Positions 7,024 to 12,986 of a stretch of 12,986 nt of DNA are shown here, in pieces. A model generated the notes under the pieces. The model did not search any database. It had not been told where the DNA came from and saw nothing but the letters and a program-made list of their open reading frames with translations. How positions within the stretch are numbered: the first letter of the stretch is position 1; each line of letters opens with the position of its first letter. The stretch covers positions 1 through 12,986 of the forward strand of contig JAAHIA010000103.1 of assembly GCA_010671975.1 (NCBI GenBank), read 5' to 3'. A program made the position numbers and the translations under genes. This DNA comes from Leptolyngbya sp. SIO4C1. GTDB lineage: Bacteria; Cyanobacteriota; Cyanobacteriia; Phormidesmidales; Phormidesmidaceae.

Positions 7024-7686
7024 ATGACTACTCGCACGCTGTCGCTAGACGACCAGCTTTATCAATATTTACGCTCAGTTTCTGTACGAGAGCCTGAAAT
7101 TTTGCGTCAGCTGCGGCAAGAAACGGCTGCGCATCCTCGGGCGATCATGCAAATTGCGCCCGAGCAAGGACAGCTGATGGCGCTGCTGATCAAACTGATG
7201 CAGGCGCGCAAAGCGCTAGAGATTGGCGTCTTTACCGGCTACAGCGCGCTGGCCGTTGCCCTGGCGCTGCCGGCTGACGGTCAGCTCGTTGCCTGTGACA
7301 TCAGCCCTGAATACACCGCGATCGCTCAGCGCTACTGGGCAGCCGCCGGCGTAGCAGCAAAAATTGATTTACGCTTAGGACCCGCCTTAGAAACGCTGGC
7401 CGGCCTGCTTGCCGTAGGCCAGGCCGAGACGTTTGATTTTGCCTTCATTGATGCGGATAAAAGCAACTATGATCGCTACTACGAAAGCGCGCTACAGCTA
7501 GTTCGGCCGGGTGGCCTAGTGCTGATTGACAACGTGCTCTGGTCGGGGCGAGTAGCCGATTCAACCGTGCAAGACAGTCGCACTCGCCGCATTCGCGCGC
7601 TCAATCAAAAGCTCCACCAGGACAGTCGTATCGATCTCAGCCTGCTGCCAATCGCCGATGGGCTAACGCTTGCTAGAAAGCGTTAA
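7024..7686 (+). CDS. Class I SAM-dependent O-methyltransferase (caffeoyl-CoA OMT-like, methyltransf_3 family)
   Basis: From ATG 7024 the product has 220 residues, the usual size for bacterial cation-dependent O-methyltransferases. Motif I LEIGVFTGYSALAVA (65-79) binds S-adenosylmethionine, the acidic residue in ACDISPEY (D92) would bind the ribose, IDADKSNYDRYY (142-153) carries metal-binding aspartates, and GLVLIDNVLWSG (164-175) adds the metal-binding D169-N170 pair. Relatives methylate catechol-type hydroxyls with Mg2+ or a similar metal; the substrate here is unknown. The frame is open 39 codons further upstream (to 6907), but that extension is basic and unlike the family, and MTTRTLSLDDQLYQYL is the family-like start. 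It is a cytosolic enzyme. It is followed by a 135-base spacer, so it probably forms its own transcription unit. Confidence 0.9.
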   Translation: MTTRTLSLDDQLYQYLRSVSVREPEILRQLRQETAAHPRAIMQIAPEQGQLMALLIKLMQARKALEIGVFTGYSALAVALALPADGQLVACDISPEYTAIAQRYWAAAGVAAKIDLRLGPALETLAGLLAVGQAETFDFAFIDADKSNYDRYYESALQLVRPGGLVLIDNVLWSGRVADSTVQDSRTRRIRALNQKLHQDSRIDLSLLPIADGLTLARKR

Positions 7687-7821
7687 AAACGGTAAAACTT
7701 TTGACTTTTGACGCAATTCTAAGGATCATAAGCAAATCAAAGCAGCTGTCTTTACCATAACCGGTCTCTACTGTACACAACTACGGTCAATCTGTTTTTG
7801 GCGATGGGTCCGACATAGACT

Positions 7822-8574
7822 ATGCAATCCACTCAAAACACCTCCCGGATTGGCCTGTACTTTTTCCTTGGGATTGGGCTCTGTCTGCTGGCTGCCGGGC
7901 TTAAGGTGCTGGCTGCCTGGGCGGTCGAAACCTATCTATATGCTTTGCCAGTGGTGGGTGGACTCCTGACCAGCCTAGAGATTATTGAAATCTCCAACCT
8001 GCTGCTGTTTCTGCTGCTGGGACTGGGGCTGGGTGCGGCCACCTACTACCTGCCTGCCACTTGGGGGCTGCTGCCTCGGCTGCTGCTACTGGTGCTGGCT
8101 TTGCCACTGATTTTCAGCGTGGGCTACATGACGCGCTACGGGCTTTGGCTAGAGCGCGTAGCGCAGCAGTCGGGTCTCTCTAGAACAGAGGCCCAAGCCA
8201 TGACCGATGAGTTTCTTGAGCGTGAGACCGGCCATAGCGGCAACTGGGGTTTCTACCGCTACACGGCACGAGTGACGCAGCCGCCGGTGCAGCCTAATCG
8301 GCTTGATCCAGCCTCTGCTGATGAGGTTGAGCGGCTACAGACAGAGCTTTCGCGCTATAGCGGTCTGCAGTCAGGCATTTTCGCGTTTCTGTTTAAGAGC
8401 GCAGGCTGGTGGATTCGTCTGCTCTATCTGCTGCTAGCCGGCTTTGTGGGACTGGTGTATTTCTTCAAAGGGCAGCTTTGGGCAGATCGACGGCGTCAGC
8501 GCCGGGCTCAGGCGGCTAAGCAGGCAGCGGCCAAGGCGGCGCCGCCCAGTTCGAATCAGGACAAGCCGCATTAA
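7822..8574 (+). CDS. Four-helix membrane protein, function unknown
   Basis: This 250-residue protein has hydrophobic segments at about 10-33, 53-77, 83-104 and 195-216. A polar domain (105-194) between helices 3 and 4 contains NWGFYRYTARVTQPP and an acidic, helix-prone stretch DPASADEVERLQTEL. The C-terminal tail (222-240) is rich in Arg, Lys and Ala and, by the positive-inside rule, is probably cytoplasmic. No enzyme motif or named domain is recognised. The ATG at 7822 follows a 135-base AT-rich spacer that probably contains the promoter. The mobA start lies only 27 bases after the stop, suggesting co-transcription, but a functional link with molybdenum cofactor synthesis is not demonstrated. 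Confidence 0.8.
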   Translation: MQSTQNTSRIGLYFFLGIGLCLLAAGLKVLAAWAVETYLYALPVVGGLLTSLEIIEISNLLLFLLLGLGLGAATYYLPATWGLLPRLLLLVLALPLIFSVGYMTRYGLWLERVAQQSGLSRTEAQAMTDEFLERETGHSGNWGFYRYTARVTQPPVQPNRLDPASADEVERLQTELSRYSGLQSGIFAFLFKSAGWWIRLLYLLLAGFVGLVYFFKGQLWADRRRQRRAQAAKQAAAKAAPPSSNQDKPH

Positions 8575-8575
8575 T

Positions 8576-8597
8576 AGCTGAACCAGAGCTGAACCAG
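8576..8597 (+). repeat. Perfect tandem duplication of 11 bases in the spacer before mobA
   Basis: AGCTGAACCAG occurs twice head to tail (8576-8586, 8587-8597) and fills 22 of the 27 bases between the membrane-protein stop and the mobA GTG at 8602. It therefore sets the distance between the two genes. Confidence 0.85.
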
Positions 8598-8601
8598 ATT
8601 A

Positions 8602-9192
8602 GTGACTAACCTAGCTGCGCTGATTTTAGCCGGCGGACAAAGCCAGCGGATGGGCCAAGACAAAGCCCTGCTTGAGCTTGCTGGCGAATCGCTGCTGCAG
8701 CGCACCTGTCAAGTCGCCCTGAGCTGCACGCCGCAGACGTTTGTGGTTACCCCCTGGCCGCAGCGCTACCAAGCCGCCGTACCCGCCTCAGTGGGATGGA
8801 TTCAAGAGCCGGTCGCGGCGCGAGGTCCCCTCATAGGTTTTGCCCAGGGGCTGCGGGCCTTAGGCCAGCCTGACTGGGTGCTGCTATTGGCCTGCGATAT
8901 GCCCTATTTAGAGGGCCGGGTCTTACAGCATTGGCAGGCTCAGCTTGACCAGATACCGCCCGCAGCGATTGCCGCACTGCCGCGCAGCGCGAAAGGATGG
9001 GAGCCGCTCTGTGGCTTCTATCGATATGCGGCCCTTGCCAGCCTAGAGCGCGCGATCGCTCATAATATATGCGCTTTCCAGCGGTGGCTAGCCACTGAGA
9101 CCGTTGCTGCTCTCGCCGCCGAACCGCGTCTACTCACCAACTGCAACACCCCCGAACAGTGGCAGCAGATCATCCGCCAATCGCACGCATAG
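8602..9192 (+). CDS. mobA: Molybdenum cofactor guanylyltransferase MobA
   Basis: MobA transfers GMP from GTP to molybdopterin-bound molybdenum, giving the guanine dinucleotide form used by DMSO-reductase-family enzymes, including cyanobacterial nitrate reductase. The 196-residue length is normal. Motifs: LAGGQSQRMGQDKALL (9-24), the nucleotide-binding loop with conserved lysine; a GPL-type loop ARGPLIGFAQGL (73-84); CDMPYL (98-103), the metal-binding aspartate; EPLCGFY (134-140); and the C-terminal NTPE (182-185). The start is GTG at 8602; no Shine-Dalgarno is visible, so translation may be coupled to the gene 27 bases upstream. A related nucleotidyltransferase such as MocA is the main alternative, but the CDMPYL and NTPE motifs favour MobA. 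It acts in the cytosol. Confidence 0.92.
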   Translation: MTNLAALILAGGQSQRMGQDKALLELAGESLLQRTCQVALSCTPQTFVVTPWPQRYQAAVPASVGWIQEPVAARGPLIGFAQGLRALGQPDWVLLLACDMPYLEGRVLQHWQAQLDQIPPAAIAALPRSAKGWEPLCGFYRYAALASLERAIAHNICAFQRWLATETVAALAAEPRLLTNCNTPEQWQQIIRQSHA

Positions 9193-9360
9193 TCTCCTAG
9201 CACAGTCTCAGCAAACCCGGCAAACCTGGACAGCAAGCGCTAGCCCCTAATGTTAAGGTCTGTAATGATTTTTTCAGCAAGGCCCGTGTGCGGCGACCCC
9301 GACCTATATGATTAGGGTTAACGTTTGTAAAATTTCCTAATATTACTGGAGATTCACAAA
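9193..9360 (+). promoter_or_regulatory. Upstream region of cpcG with Shine-Dalgarno at 9348-9351
   Basis: This 168-base region becomes AT-rich toward cpcG (about 9305-9347), as expected for a strong promoter and leader. GGAG at 9348-9351 stands nine bases before the GTG at 9361 and is the clearest ribosome-binding site in the window, fitting the high expression of phycobilisome linkers. TAATAT (9338-9343) resembles a -10 box but sits too close to the start and lacks a well-spaced -35, so no promoter is assigned. Confidence 0.55.
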
Positions 9361-10146
9361 GTGGCGCTTCCTTTGCTGAACTATAAACCACGTAGCCAAA
9401 ATTCCCGGGTGGAGGGCTTTGAAGTCCCCGGTGATGACGAGCCGATGATCTATTCGGCTGAGGCTATGCTCTCTTCGTCGGCGCTAGATGATCTCATCGA
9501 AGCGGCCTATCGTCAGGTTTTCTTCCACGCTTTTAAATCTGATCGTGAGCCCTTCCTTGAGTCACAGCTGCGAAATGGGCAAATTACTGTCCGAGATTTC
9601 ATTCGCGGTTTGTTCCTATCTGAGACCTACCGCAATAGCTTCTACGAAAAGAACAGCAACTATCGTTTTGTAGAGCAAACCATCCAGCGGGCGCTTGGCC
9701 GCGATCCTTACAACCAGCAAGAAAAGATTGCCTGGTCAATTGTGATTGGCACTAAGGGCCTCGAGGGCTTTATTGACGAGCTGCTTGACACCGAAGAGTA
9801 CATAGAAAACTTCGGGTATGACGTTGTGCCCTATCAGCGTCGTCGTGTGCTCATGGGCCGTCAAGAAGGCGAGCGGCCGGTCAATATTAAGTCGCCTCGC
9901 TATGACGAATACTACCGTTCAATTCTGGGCTTCCCTCAGGTTGTTTGGCAGTCCGAAGTCAAGCGCTTTGTTCCCCAAGAGCGGCAGCCCTCAGCCGGCA
10001 ATCCCGCGCTCTATATGGATATGGCGCGCAGCATCGGCTCGCGTGCGGCTACGCCGCCTCGGGTATCCACGGCGAATATTAATATTGGGTCGTCGGTTCC
10101 CTATCGGTCAGTCAGCTTTGAAGTTAACGGGCCCGCTGCTAGCTAG
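9361..10146 (+). CDS. cpcG: Phycobilisome rod-core linker polypeptide CpcG
   Basis: CpcG attaches phycocyanin rods to the allophycocyanin core of the phycobilisome on the cytoplasmic face of the thylakoid and tunes energy transfer. The 261-residue protein starts MALPLLNYKPRSQNSRVEGF, the hallmark of rod-core linkers, followed by the PBS linker domain (about 30-160) with YRQVFFHAFKSDREPFLES, RDFIRGLFLSETYR and RFVEQTIQRALGRDPY. The C-terminal part (about 180-261), including SPRYDEYYRSILGFPQVVW, is the core-facing extension. No hydrophobic C-terminal helix is present, so it is the core-binding CpcG1 type and not the membrane-anchored CpcL (CpcG2) type. The GTG start has a well-placed Shine-Dalgarno, and a strong terminator follows. 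It stands alone, away from any cpcBA operon in this window. Identification is very secure. Confidence 0.97.
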   Translation: MALPLLNYKPRSQNSRVEGFEVPGDDEPMIYSAEAMLSSSALDDLIEAAYRQVFFHAFKSDREPFLESQLRNGQITVRDFIRGLFLSETYRNSFYEKNSNYRFVEQTIQRALGRDPYNQQEKIAWSIVIGTKGLEGFIDELLDTEEYIENFGYDVVPYQRRRVLMGRQEGERPVNIKSPRYDEYYRSILGFPQVVWQSEVKRFVPQERQPSAGNPALYMDMARSIGSRAATPPRVSTANINIGSSVPYRSVSFEVNGPAAS

Positions 10147-10223
10147 GGCTGCGATCGCGCAGCTAATCCGCGCAGACGCAGTGACTAGATAGCGGCTGCA
10201 GCTTAAATTAGCAGTTCAAATTC

Positions 10224-10260
10224 AACGGGGGGCAGGCTGATGTCTGCCCCCTGTTATTTT
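10224..10260 (+). terminator. Intrinsic terminator of cpcG
   Basis: AACGGGGGGCAG (10224-10235) pairs with CTGCCCCCTGTT (10244-10255) as a 12-base-pair stem with one G-T wobble and an eight-base loop. It is followed by ATTTT. It lies 78 bases after the cpcG stop in the convergent spacer before rluD. On the opposite strand the T-tract is weak, so it mainly serves cpcG. Confidence 0.88.
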
Positions 10261-10296
10261 GCTGCCTATCGAGCTGAGACTGCGGTATTGGGCGGG

Positions 10297-11253
10297 TCAT
10301 TGCCTAGCTCTTAACTGCTCTAACAGCGTGACAAACGCCTTTGGCAGCGGGGCTACGGCCACCACCTTTTCGCCAGAGACCGGATGAATCAGCGACAGCT
10401 GAGCCGCGTGTAGCGCCTGCCCAGTCAGATTTACGCCGACCGAGCGCCCCCCGCCGTACTGCAGGTCTCCCACCACAGGATGTCCTAAGTAGGCGCTATG
10501 CACTCGAATCTGATGCGTCCGGCCAGTTTCTAACCGGTAGTGCATCAGCGTGTAGTTGCCCAGCCGCTCCTGCACGCGCCAGTGCGTGATAGCCGAGCGC
10601 CCCTTGGTAGCGGAGACCACCGCCTGCCGCTTGCGATCTTTAGGGTGTCGGCCAATAGGCTGATCTACCGTACCAGCTGCCGCTTTGGGAACGCCATGCA
10701 CCACGCCCAGATAGTCTCGCTGCGCGGTTTTCGCTTGAATCTGAGCCTGCAGATGATGCAGTGCCGCTTCTGTCTTGGCCACGACGATGGCACCGGTCGT
10801 ATCCTTATCGAGCCGATGGACGATGCCCGGACGCTGCAGCCCGCCCACGCCGGTCAGCTGATCGCCGCAGTGGGCCAAGATCGCATTCACCAGCGTGCCA
10901 TCCGGATGACCCGGTGCGGGGTGCACCACTAGCCCAGCGGGCTTATTAACAATCAGCAGCGTCTCATCTTCATAGAGAATCTCTAGCGGGATTGCCTCTG
11001 GCAGGAGCGCCATCGGCTCAACCGGCGGCAGCATCAGCTGTACCCGGTCGCCTGGCGCGATCGCGACCTTCTTATTGCAGCAGACGGCTCCATTTAGCCG
11101 CACGGCTCCCTGCTCAATCAGCTTCTGCAGCCGACTGCGTGACAGATCGCTCAGCTGTGCCGATAGCCAGCGATCAAGCCGATCGGCCGCTTCGGCCGCC
11201 ACCAGCTCTTGCGTCGATTCAGTCAGATTTAGGGGCTCTAAAAGCTCGCTCAC
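10297..11253 (-). CDS. rluD: RluD-type 23S rRNA pseudouridine synthase (RluA family)
   Basis: RluA-family enzymes convert specific uridines in RNA to pseudouridine; RluD acts on helix 69 of 23S rRNA (1911/1915/1917 in E. coli numbering). The 318-residue protein has an N-terminal S4 RNA-binding domain (about 23-75, with DRLDRWLSAQLSDLSRSRLQ) and a catalytic domain from about 90. HRLDKDTTG (146-154) holds the catalytic aspartate D149, and RLETGRTHQIRVH (240-252) is the second family motif. Length and domain order fit RluD; specificity within the RluA/RluC/RluD group cannot be proved by eye, so the symbol is tentative. The start is GTG at 11251-11253, placed before the variable N-terminus. It lies 67 bases downstream of cobA on the same strand and may be co-transcribed, and it converges on cpcG across the terminator at 10224-10260. 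Confidence 0.92.
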   Translation of the reverse strand: MSELLEPLNLTESTQELVAAEAADRLDRWLSAQLSDLSRSRLQKLIEQGAVRLNGAVCCNKKVAIAPGDRVQLMLPPVEPMALLPEAIPLEILYEDETLLIVNKPAGLVVHPAPGHPDGTLVNAILAHCGDQLTGVGGLQRPGIVHRLDKDTTGAIVVAKTEAALHHLQAQIQAKTAQRDYLGVVHGVPKAAAGTVDQPIGRHPKDRKRQAVVSATKGRSAITHWRVQERLGNYTLMHYRLETGRTHQIRVHSAYLGHPVVGDLQYGGGRSVGVNLTGQALHAAQLSLIHPVSGEKVVAVAPLPKAFVTLLEQLRARQ

Positions 11254-11320
11254 CGCGCTCTATGGCAAGAAATGTCGGATTCCTTTCTATTATTTCATGC
11301 CGGTTTCAGACTGGCCGAGC

Positions 11321-12145
11321 TCACCCCTCAGCCGCCTCGGTGTTTAGGGGCATCCAGTGGGGCGACTGCATCGGCGAGGCCATTGCCAACAGCGGATATA
11401 GATTGACCACGTTGCCCACTACCGCAATTGCCGGAGCCTGAAAATTCGTCTCTTTTACCTGCTGCACAATCGTCGCCAAGCTGCCCACCAGCTCGCTTTG
11501 GTCGGGTCGCGTTCCCCAGCGAATCAGCGCAATTGGCGTGGTATCAGAGAGCCCGGCCTGAATCAGCGATTGAGTAATGTTAGGTAGATTGTGCACGCCC
11601 ATATAGATCACAATCGTTTCTGAGCCCCGTGCGATCGCGCCCCAGTCTATCTCCGGCCGATATTTACCCACCGATTCATGGCCGGTCACAAACGTCACCG
11701 ACGAGCTGTAGCCGCGATGCGTAACCGGGATGCCCGCATAGGCAGGCGCAGCGATGCCGGCCGTAATGCCAGGCACCACCTCGACCTCGATGCCAGCTGC
11801 AATTAGCGCTTCCATCTCCTCGCCGCCGCGACCAAACACAAACGGATCGCCCCCCTTGAGCCGCACAACTGCAGCATGGGTGCTAGCTTTATCGAGCAGC
11901 AGCGCCGTGGTCTCTGACTGCTTAAGCGAATGACGTCCCCGCCGCTTGCCCGCGTTCACCACCTCGGTCTGCGGCGGAATCAGCGCTAAAATCGACGGGC
12001 TCACCAGCGCATCGTGAATCACAATATCGGCACATTCTATTAGCGCCTTTGCTTTAACCGTTAATAGACCTGGGTCGCCGGGGCCAGCACCGACCAAATA
12101 CACTTTGCCAAATCTGCCGCTGCGCTCAGAAGAAGTTAGGGGCAT
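11321..12145 (-). CDS. cobA: Uroporphyrinogen-III C-methyltransferase (SUMT)
   Basis: The enzyme methylates uroporphyrinogen III twice with S-adenosylmethionine to give precorrin-2, the branch point to siroheme and cobalamin. The 274-residue length is that of a single-domain SUMT, with no CysG-type oxidase/chelatase fusion. Motifs: VYLVGAGPGDPGLLT (15-29), DALVS (45-49), VRLKGGDPFVFGRGGEE (94-110), VPGITA (124-129) and GIPVTHRG (138-145). The start is ATG at 12143-12145. The gene upstream on the same strand encodes a SirB-like sirohydrochlorin ferrochelatase, so the pair covers the first and last steps of siroheme synthesis; the precorrin-2 oxidase must lie elsewhere. In cyanobacteria siroheme serves ferredoxin-dependent nitrite and sulfite reductases. 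The spacer of 94 bases is long enough for an internal promoter. Confidence 0.95.
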   Translation of the reverse strand: MPLTSSERSGRFGKVYLVGAGPGDPGLLTVKAKALIECADIVIHDALVSPSILALIPPQTEVVNAGKRRGRHSLKQSETTALLLDKASTHAAVVRLKGGDPFVFGRGGEEMEALIAAGIEVEVVPGITAGIAAPAYAGIPVTHRGYSSSVTFVTGHESVGKYRPEIDWGAIARGSETIVIYMGVHNLPNITQSLIQAGLSDTTPIALIRWGTRPDQSELVGSLATIVQQVKETNFQAPAIAVVGNVVNLYPLLAMASPMQSPHWMPLNTEAAEG

Positions 12146-12206
12146 CGCCGTTCGCTGTCAAGAACTGTCTGTTGCATCACACGATTAAAGCAAAATTATG
12201 ACGCAG

Positions 12207-12219
12207 GTTTTGACAAAAC
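12207..12219. repeat. Short palindrome GTTTTGACAAAAC in the sirB-cobA spacer
   Basis: The two six-base arms GTTTTG and CAAAAC are perfect inverted copies around one central base. The site is AT-rich and lies about 60 bases upstream of the cobA ATG, a place where an operator could sit. It does not match the NtcA consensus GTA-N8-TAC. Function is unknown and chance occurrence is possible. Confidence 0.3.
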
Positions 12220-12235
12220 GACTACGGCTTTGCAG

Positions 12236-12255
12236 TTGCCTAGCTCGCTAGGCAA
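12236..12255 (-). repeat. Perfect hairpin overlapping the stop codon of the ferrochelatase gene
   Basis: TTGCCTAGC-TC-GCTAGGCAA has nine-base arms around two bases, and the TAG stop codon (12240-12242) lies inside the stem. On the minus strand it is not followed by a T-tract, so it is not a standard terminator. It might stabilise or process the mRNA between the ferrochelatase and cobA genes. Confidence 0.6.
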
Positions 12256-12946
12256 TCTACCTGTTCCTGATGCGCTAAATCAATCACCAGCGCTGCGACT
12301 TCTGGCGTTGCGCCCAGCGGCGGCATCAGCCGAAAACAGACTTTAGGAAATCGCTCTGCCAGTTCTTCCGTCAAATGAATCACGGCGTCCGTAATGCCGC
12401 CAGCAAAAAGAAAGTAGGGCAAAATAGCCAGCCGCTGACAGCCCTGCTGCATCAGATTGACCACCTGCGTTTCTAAGTCAGGAGGCGTCGACCAGTAAGC
12501 AACAGCAGTGCCCAGTCGATTGGCTAGCAGCTCAATTTTGCGATTGCCCTTGGGGCGACGGCTGCCATGAGCAACCAGCAGCTGACCATCAGCTGGCATG
12601 GTTGATAGCTTCTGCGTCAGCAGCTGAGGCATTTCCGTATGGCTGCCCAAATGATCGCACAGCGAAATGTCGAGCACCGCCTTCATCTGCTGACGAGCCA
12701 GCCCCACCTCGTGAGGAATATCTTCCATCACATGCACCCCGCGCATCAAAAATAGCGGTATCAGCTTCAGCTGAGCTGCACCAGCCGCCTGAGCGCGCTG
12801 ACCAAATTCGCAAATCTGCTGATGGAGGGGAAGTGGCGCAAACTCTAAACAAGCCGTCCCTACCAGCACCTGTCCACCAGCGCGTGTAGAGGTAGCCCCG
12901 CGCGATCTCCGTGACTGGGTCACCTGACCCGTTTGCGACGCAGGCC
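12240..12946 (-). CDS. sirB: Sirohydrochlorin ferrochelatase, SirB/CbiX type (5' end missing at window edge)
   Basis: This class II chelatase inserts Fe2+ into sirohydrochlorin to make siroheme; CbiX relatives insert Co2+. Counting from the open-frame ATG at 12969-12971, the second half carries LLVAHGSRRPKGN (131-143) with the metal-binding histidine region, GVHVMEDIP (78-86) closes the first half, and PYFLFAGGITDAV occurs near the end, all typical of long two-repeat cyanobacterial CbiX/SirB proteins. The first repeat should begin with its own HGSR motif, but the N-terminal 30 or so residues are missing. The open frame runs on to ATG 12971 only because it enters the 16-base Illumina adapter match (12947-12962), which encodes DALPIW, and foreign sequence beyond it. 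Native sequence therefore starts near 12946 and the true start codon is outside the window. Metal choice (iron or cobalt) is inferred from the neighbouring cobA. Confidence 0.88.
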
Positions 12947-12986
12947 AGATCGGAAGAGCGTCTATAACCATCTAGTGTCAGAATGT
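12947..12986. other. Illumina adapter remnant plus 24 bases of unknown origin at contig end
   Basis: AGATCGGAAGAGCGTC (12947-12962) is identical to the start of the Illumina TruSeq universal adapter complement; on the minus strand it reads GACGCTCTTCCGATCT. The next 24 bases (12963-12986) do not continue the adapter and match no other part of the window convincingly. A 16-base exact match has a negligible chance of being accidental in 13 kb, so this end is a library or assembly artefact. Confidence 0.93.

Noticed and set aside
9338..9343. TAATAT as a -10 box for cpcG
   Set aside because: It lies only 17 bases before the start codon, and the nearest TTAACG is 14 bases away, too close for a -35 element.
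10074..10086. AATATTAATATT palindrome inside cpcG
   Set aside because: It encodes conserved-looking residues NINI in the linker C-terminus and shows no sign of another function.
10341..11441. Several long plus-strand frames opposite rluD and cobA
   Set aside because: They are composition-driven shadows on the antisense strand of well-identified genes and carry no recognisable motif.
12240..12971. Full-length 243-residue ferrochelatase starting at ATG 12971
   Set aside because: The first residues are encoded by an adapter match and foreign sequence, and the first HGSR repeat expected of the family is missing.

Overview
The window is chromosomal DNA from a cyanobacterium. Three things show this. 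There is a phycobilisome rod-core linker gene (cpcG). The HIP1 octamer GCGATCGC occurs at least 12 times in 13 kb. Several cyanobacterial-type housekeeping proteins are present (ClpB, SirB-like chelatase, AlgI-type MBOAT). GC is moderately high, many genes start with GTG or TTG, and Shine-Dalgarno sequences are sparse. The genus cannot be fixed from this sequence. Both ends look like assembly artefacts: the first 80 bases are a foldback copy of 338-417, and the last 40 bases hold a perfect 16-base Illumina adapter match plus 24 bases of unknown origin. The two terminal genes (clpB and the sirohydrochlorin ferrochelatase) are therefore incomplete for technical, not biological, reasons.

Layout. 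81-1671 (-): N-terminal 60% of the disaggregase ClpB. A 267-base divergent spacer follows. 1939-4512 (+): an SGNH-like membrane-anchored protein followed by an AlgI-type MBOAT acyltransferase, very likely a two-gene system for O-acylating an envelope or exported glycan. 4693-5715 (+): a BrkB/YihY-family membrane protein. 5712-5897 (-): a 61-residue two-helix membrane protein that shares its CTAG stop overlap with the previous gene. 6062-6640 (+): a SRPBCC (START-like) protein, convergent with a 63-residue small protein at 6662-6853 (-). 7024-7686 (+): a class I SAM-dependent O-methyltransferase. 7822-9192 (+): a four-helix membrane protein of unknown function closely followed by mobA (molybdenum cofactor guanylylation). 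9361-10146 (+): cpcG with a good Shine-Dalgarno and a strong intrinsic terminator. 10297-12946 (-): a run reading sirB-like chelatase, cobA, then an RluD-type 23S rRNA pseudouridine synthase.

Functional links. CobA and the SirB-like chelatase carry out the first and last steps from uroporphyrinogen III to siroheme, the cofactor of nitrite and sulfite reductases; the intermediate precorrin-2 oxidase is not in the window. MobA serves molybdoenzymes such as nitrate reductase, so the right half leans toward nitrogen-assimilation cofactors, though nothing in the sequence shows common regulation. The SGNH-MBOAT pair is the least characterised multi-gene unit. No tRNA, rRNA, CRISPR, transposon or phage gene was seen. 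No gene-free stretch exceeds 300 bases.

A recurring small-scale pattern is short perfect tandem duplication (11-14 bases, two copies) in three different intergenic spacers, each just upstream of a start codon.
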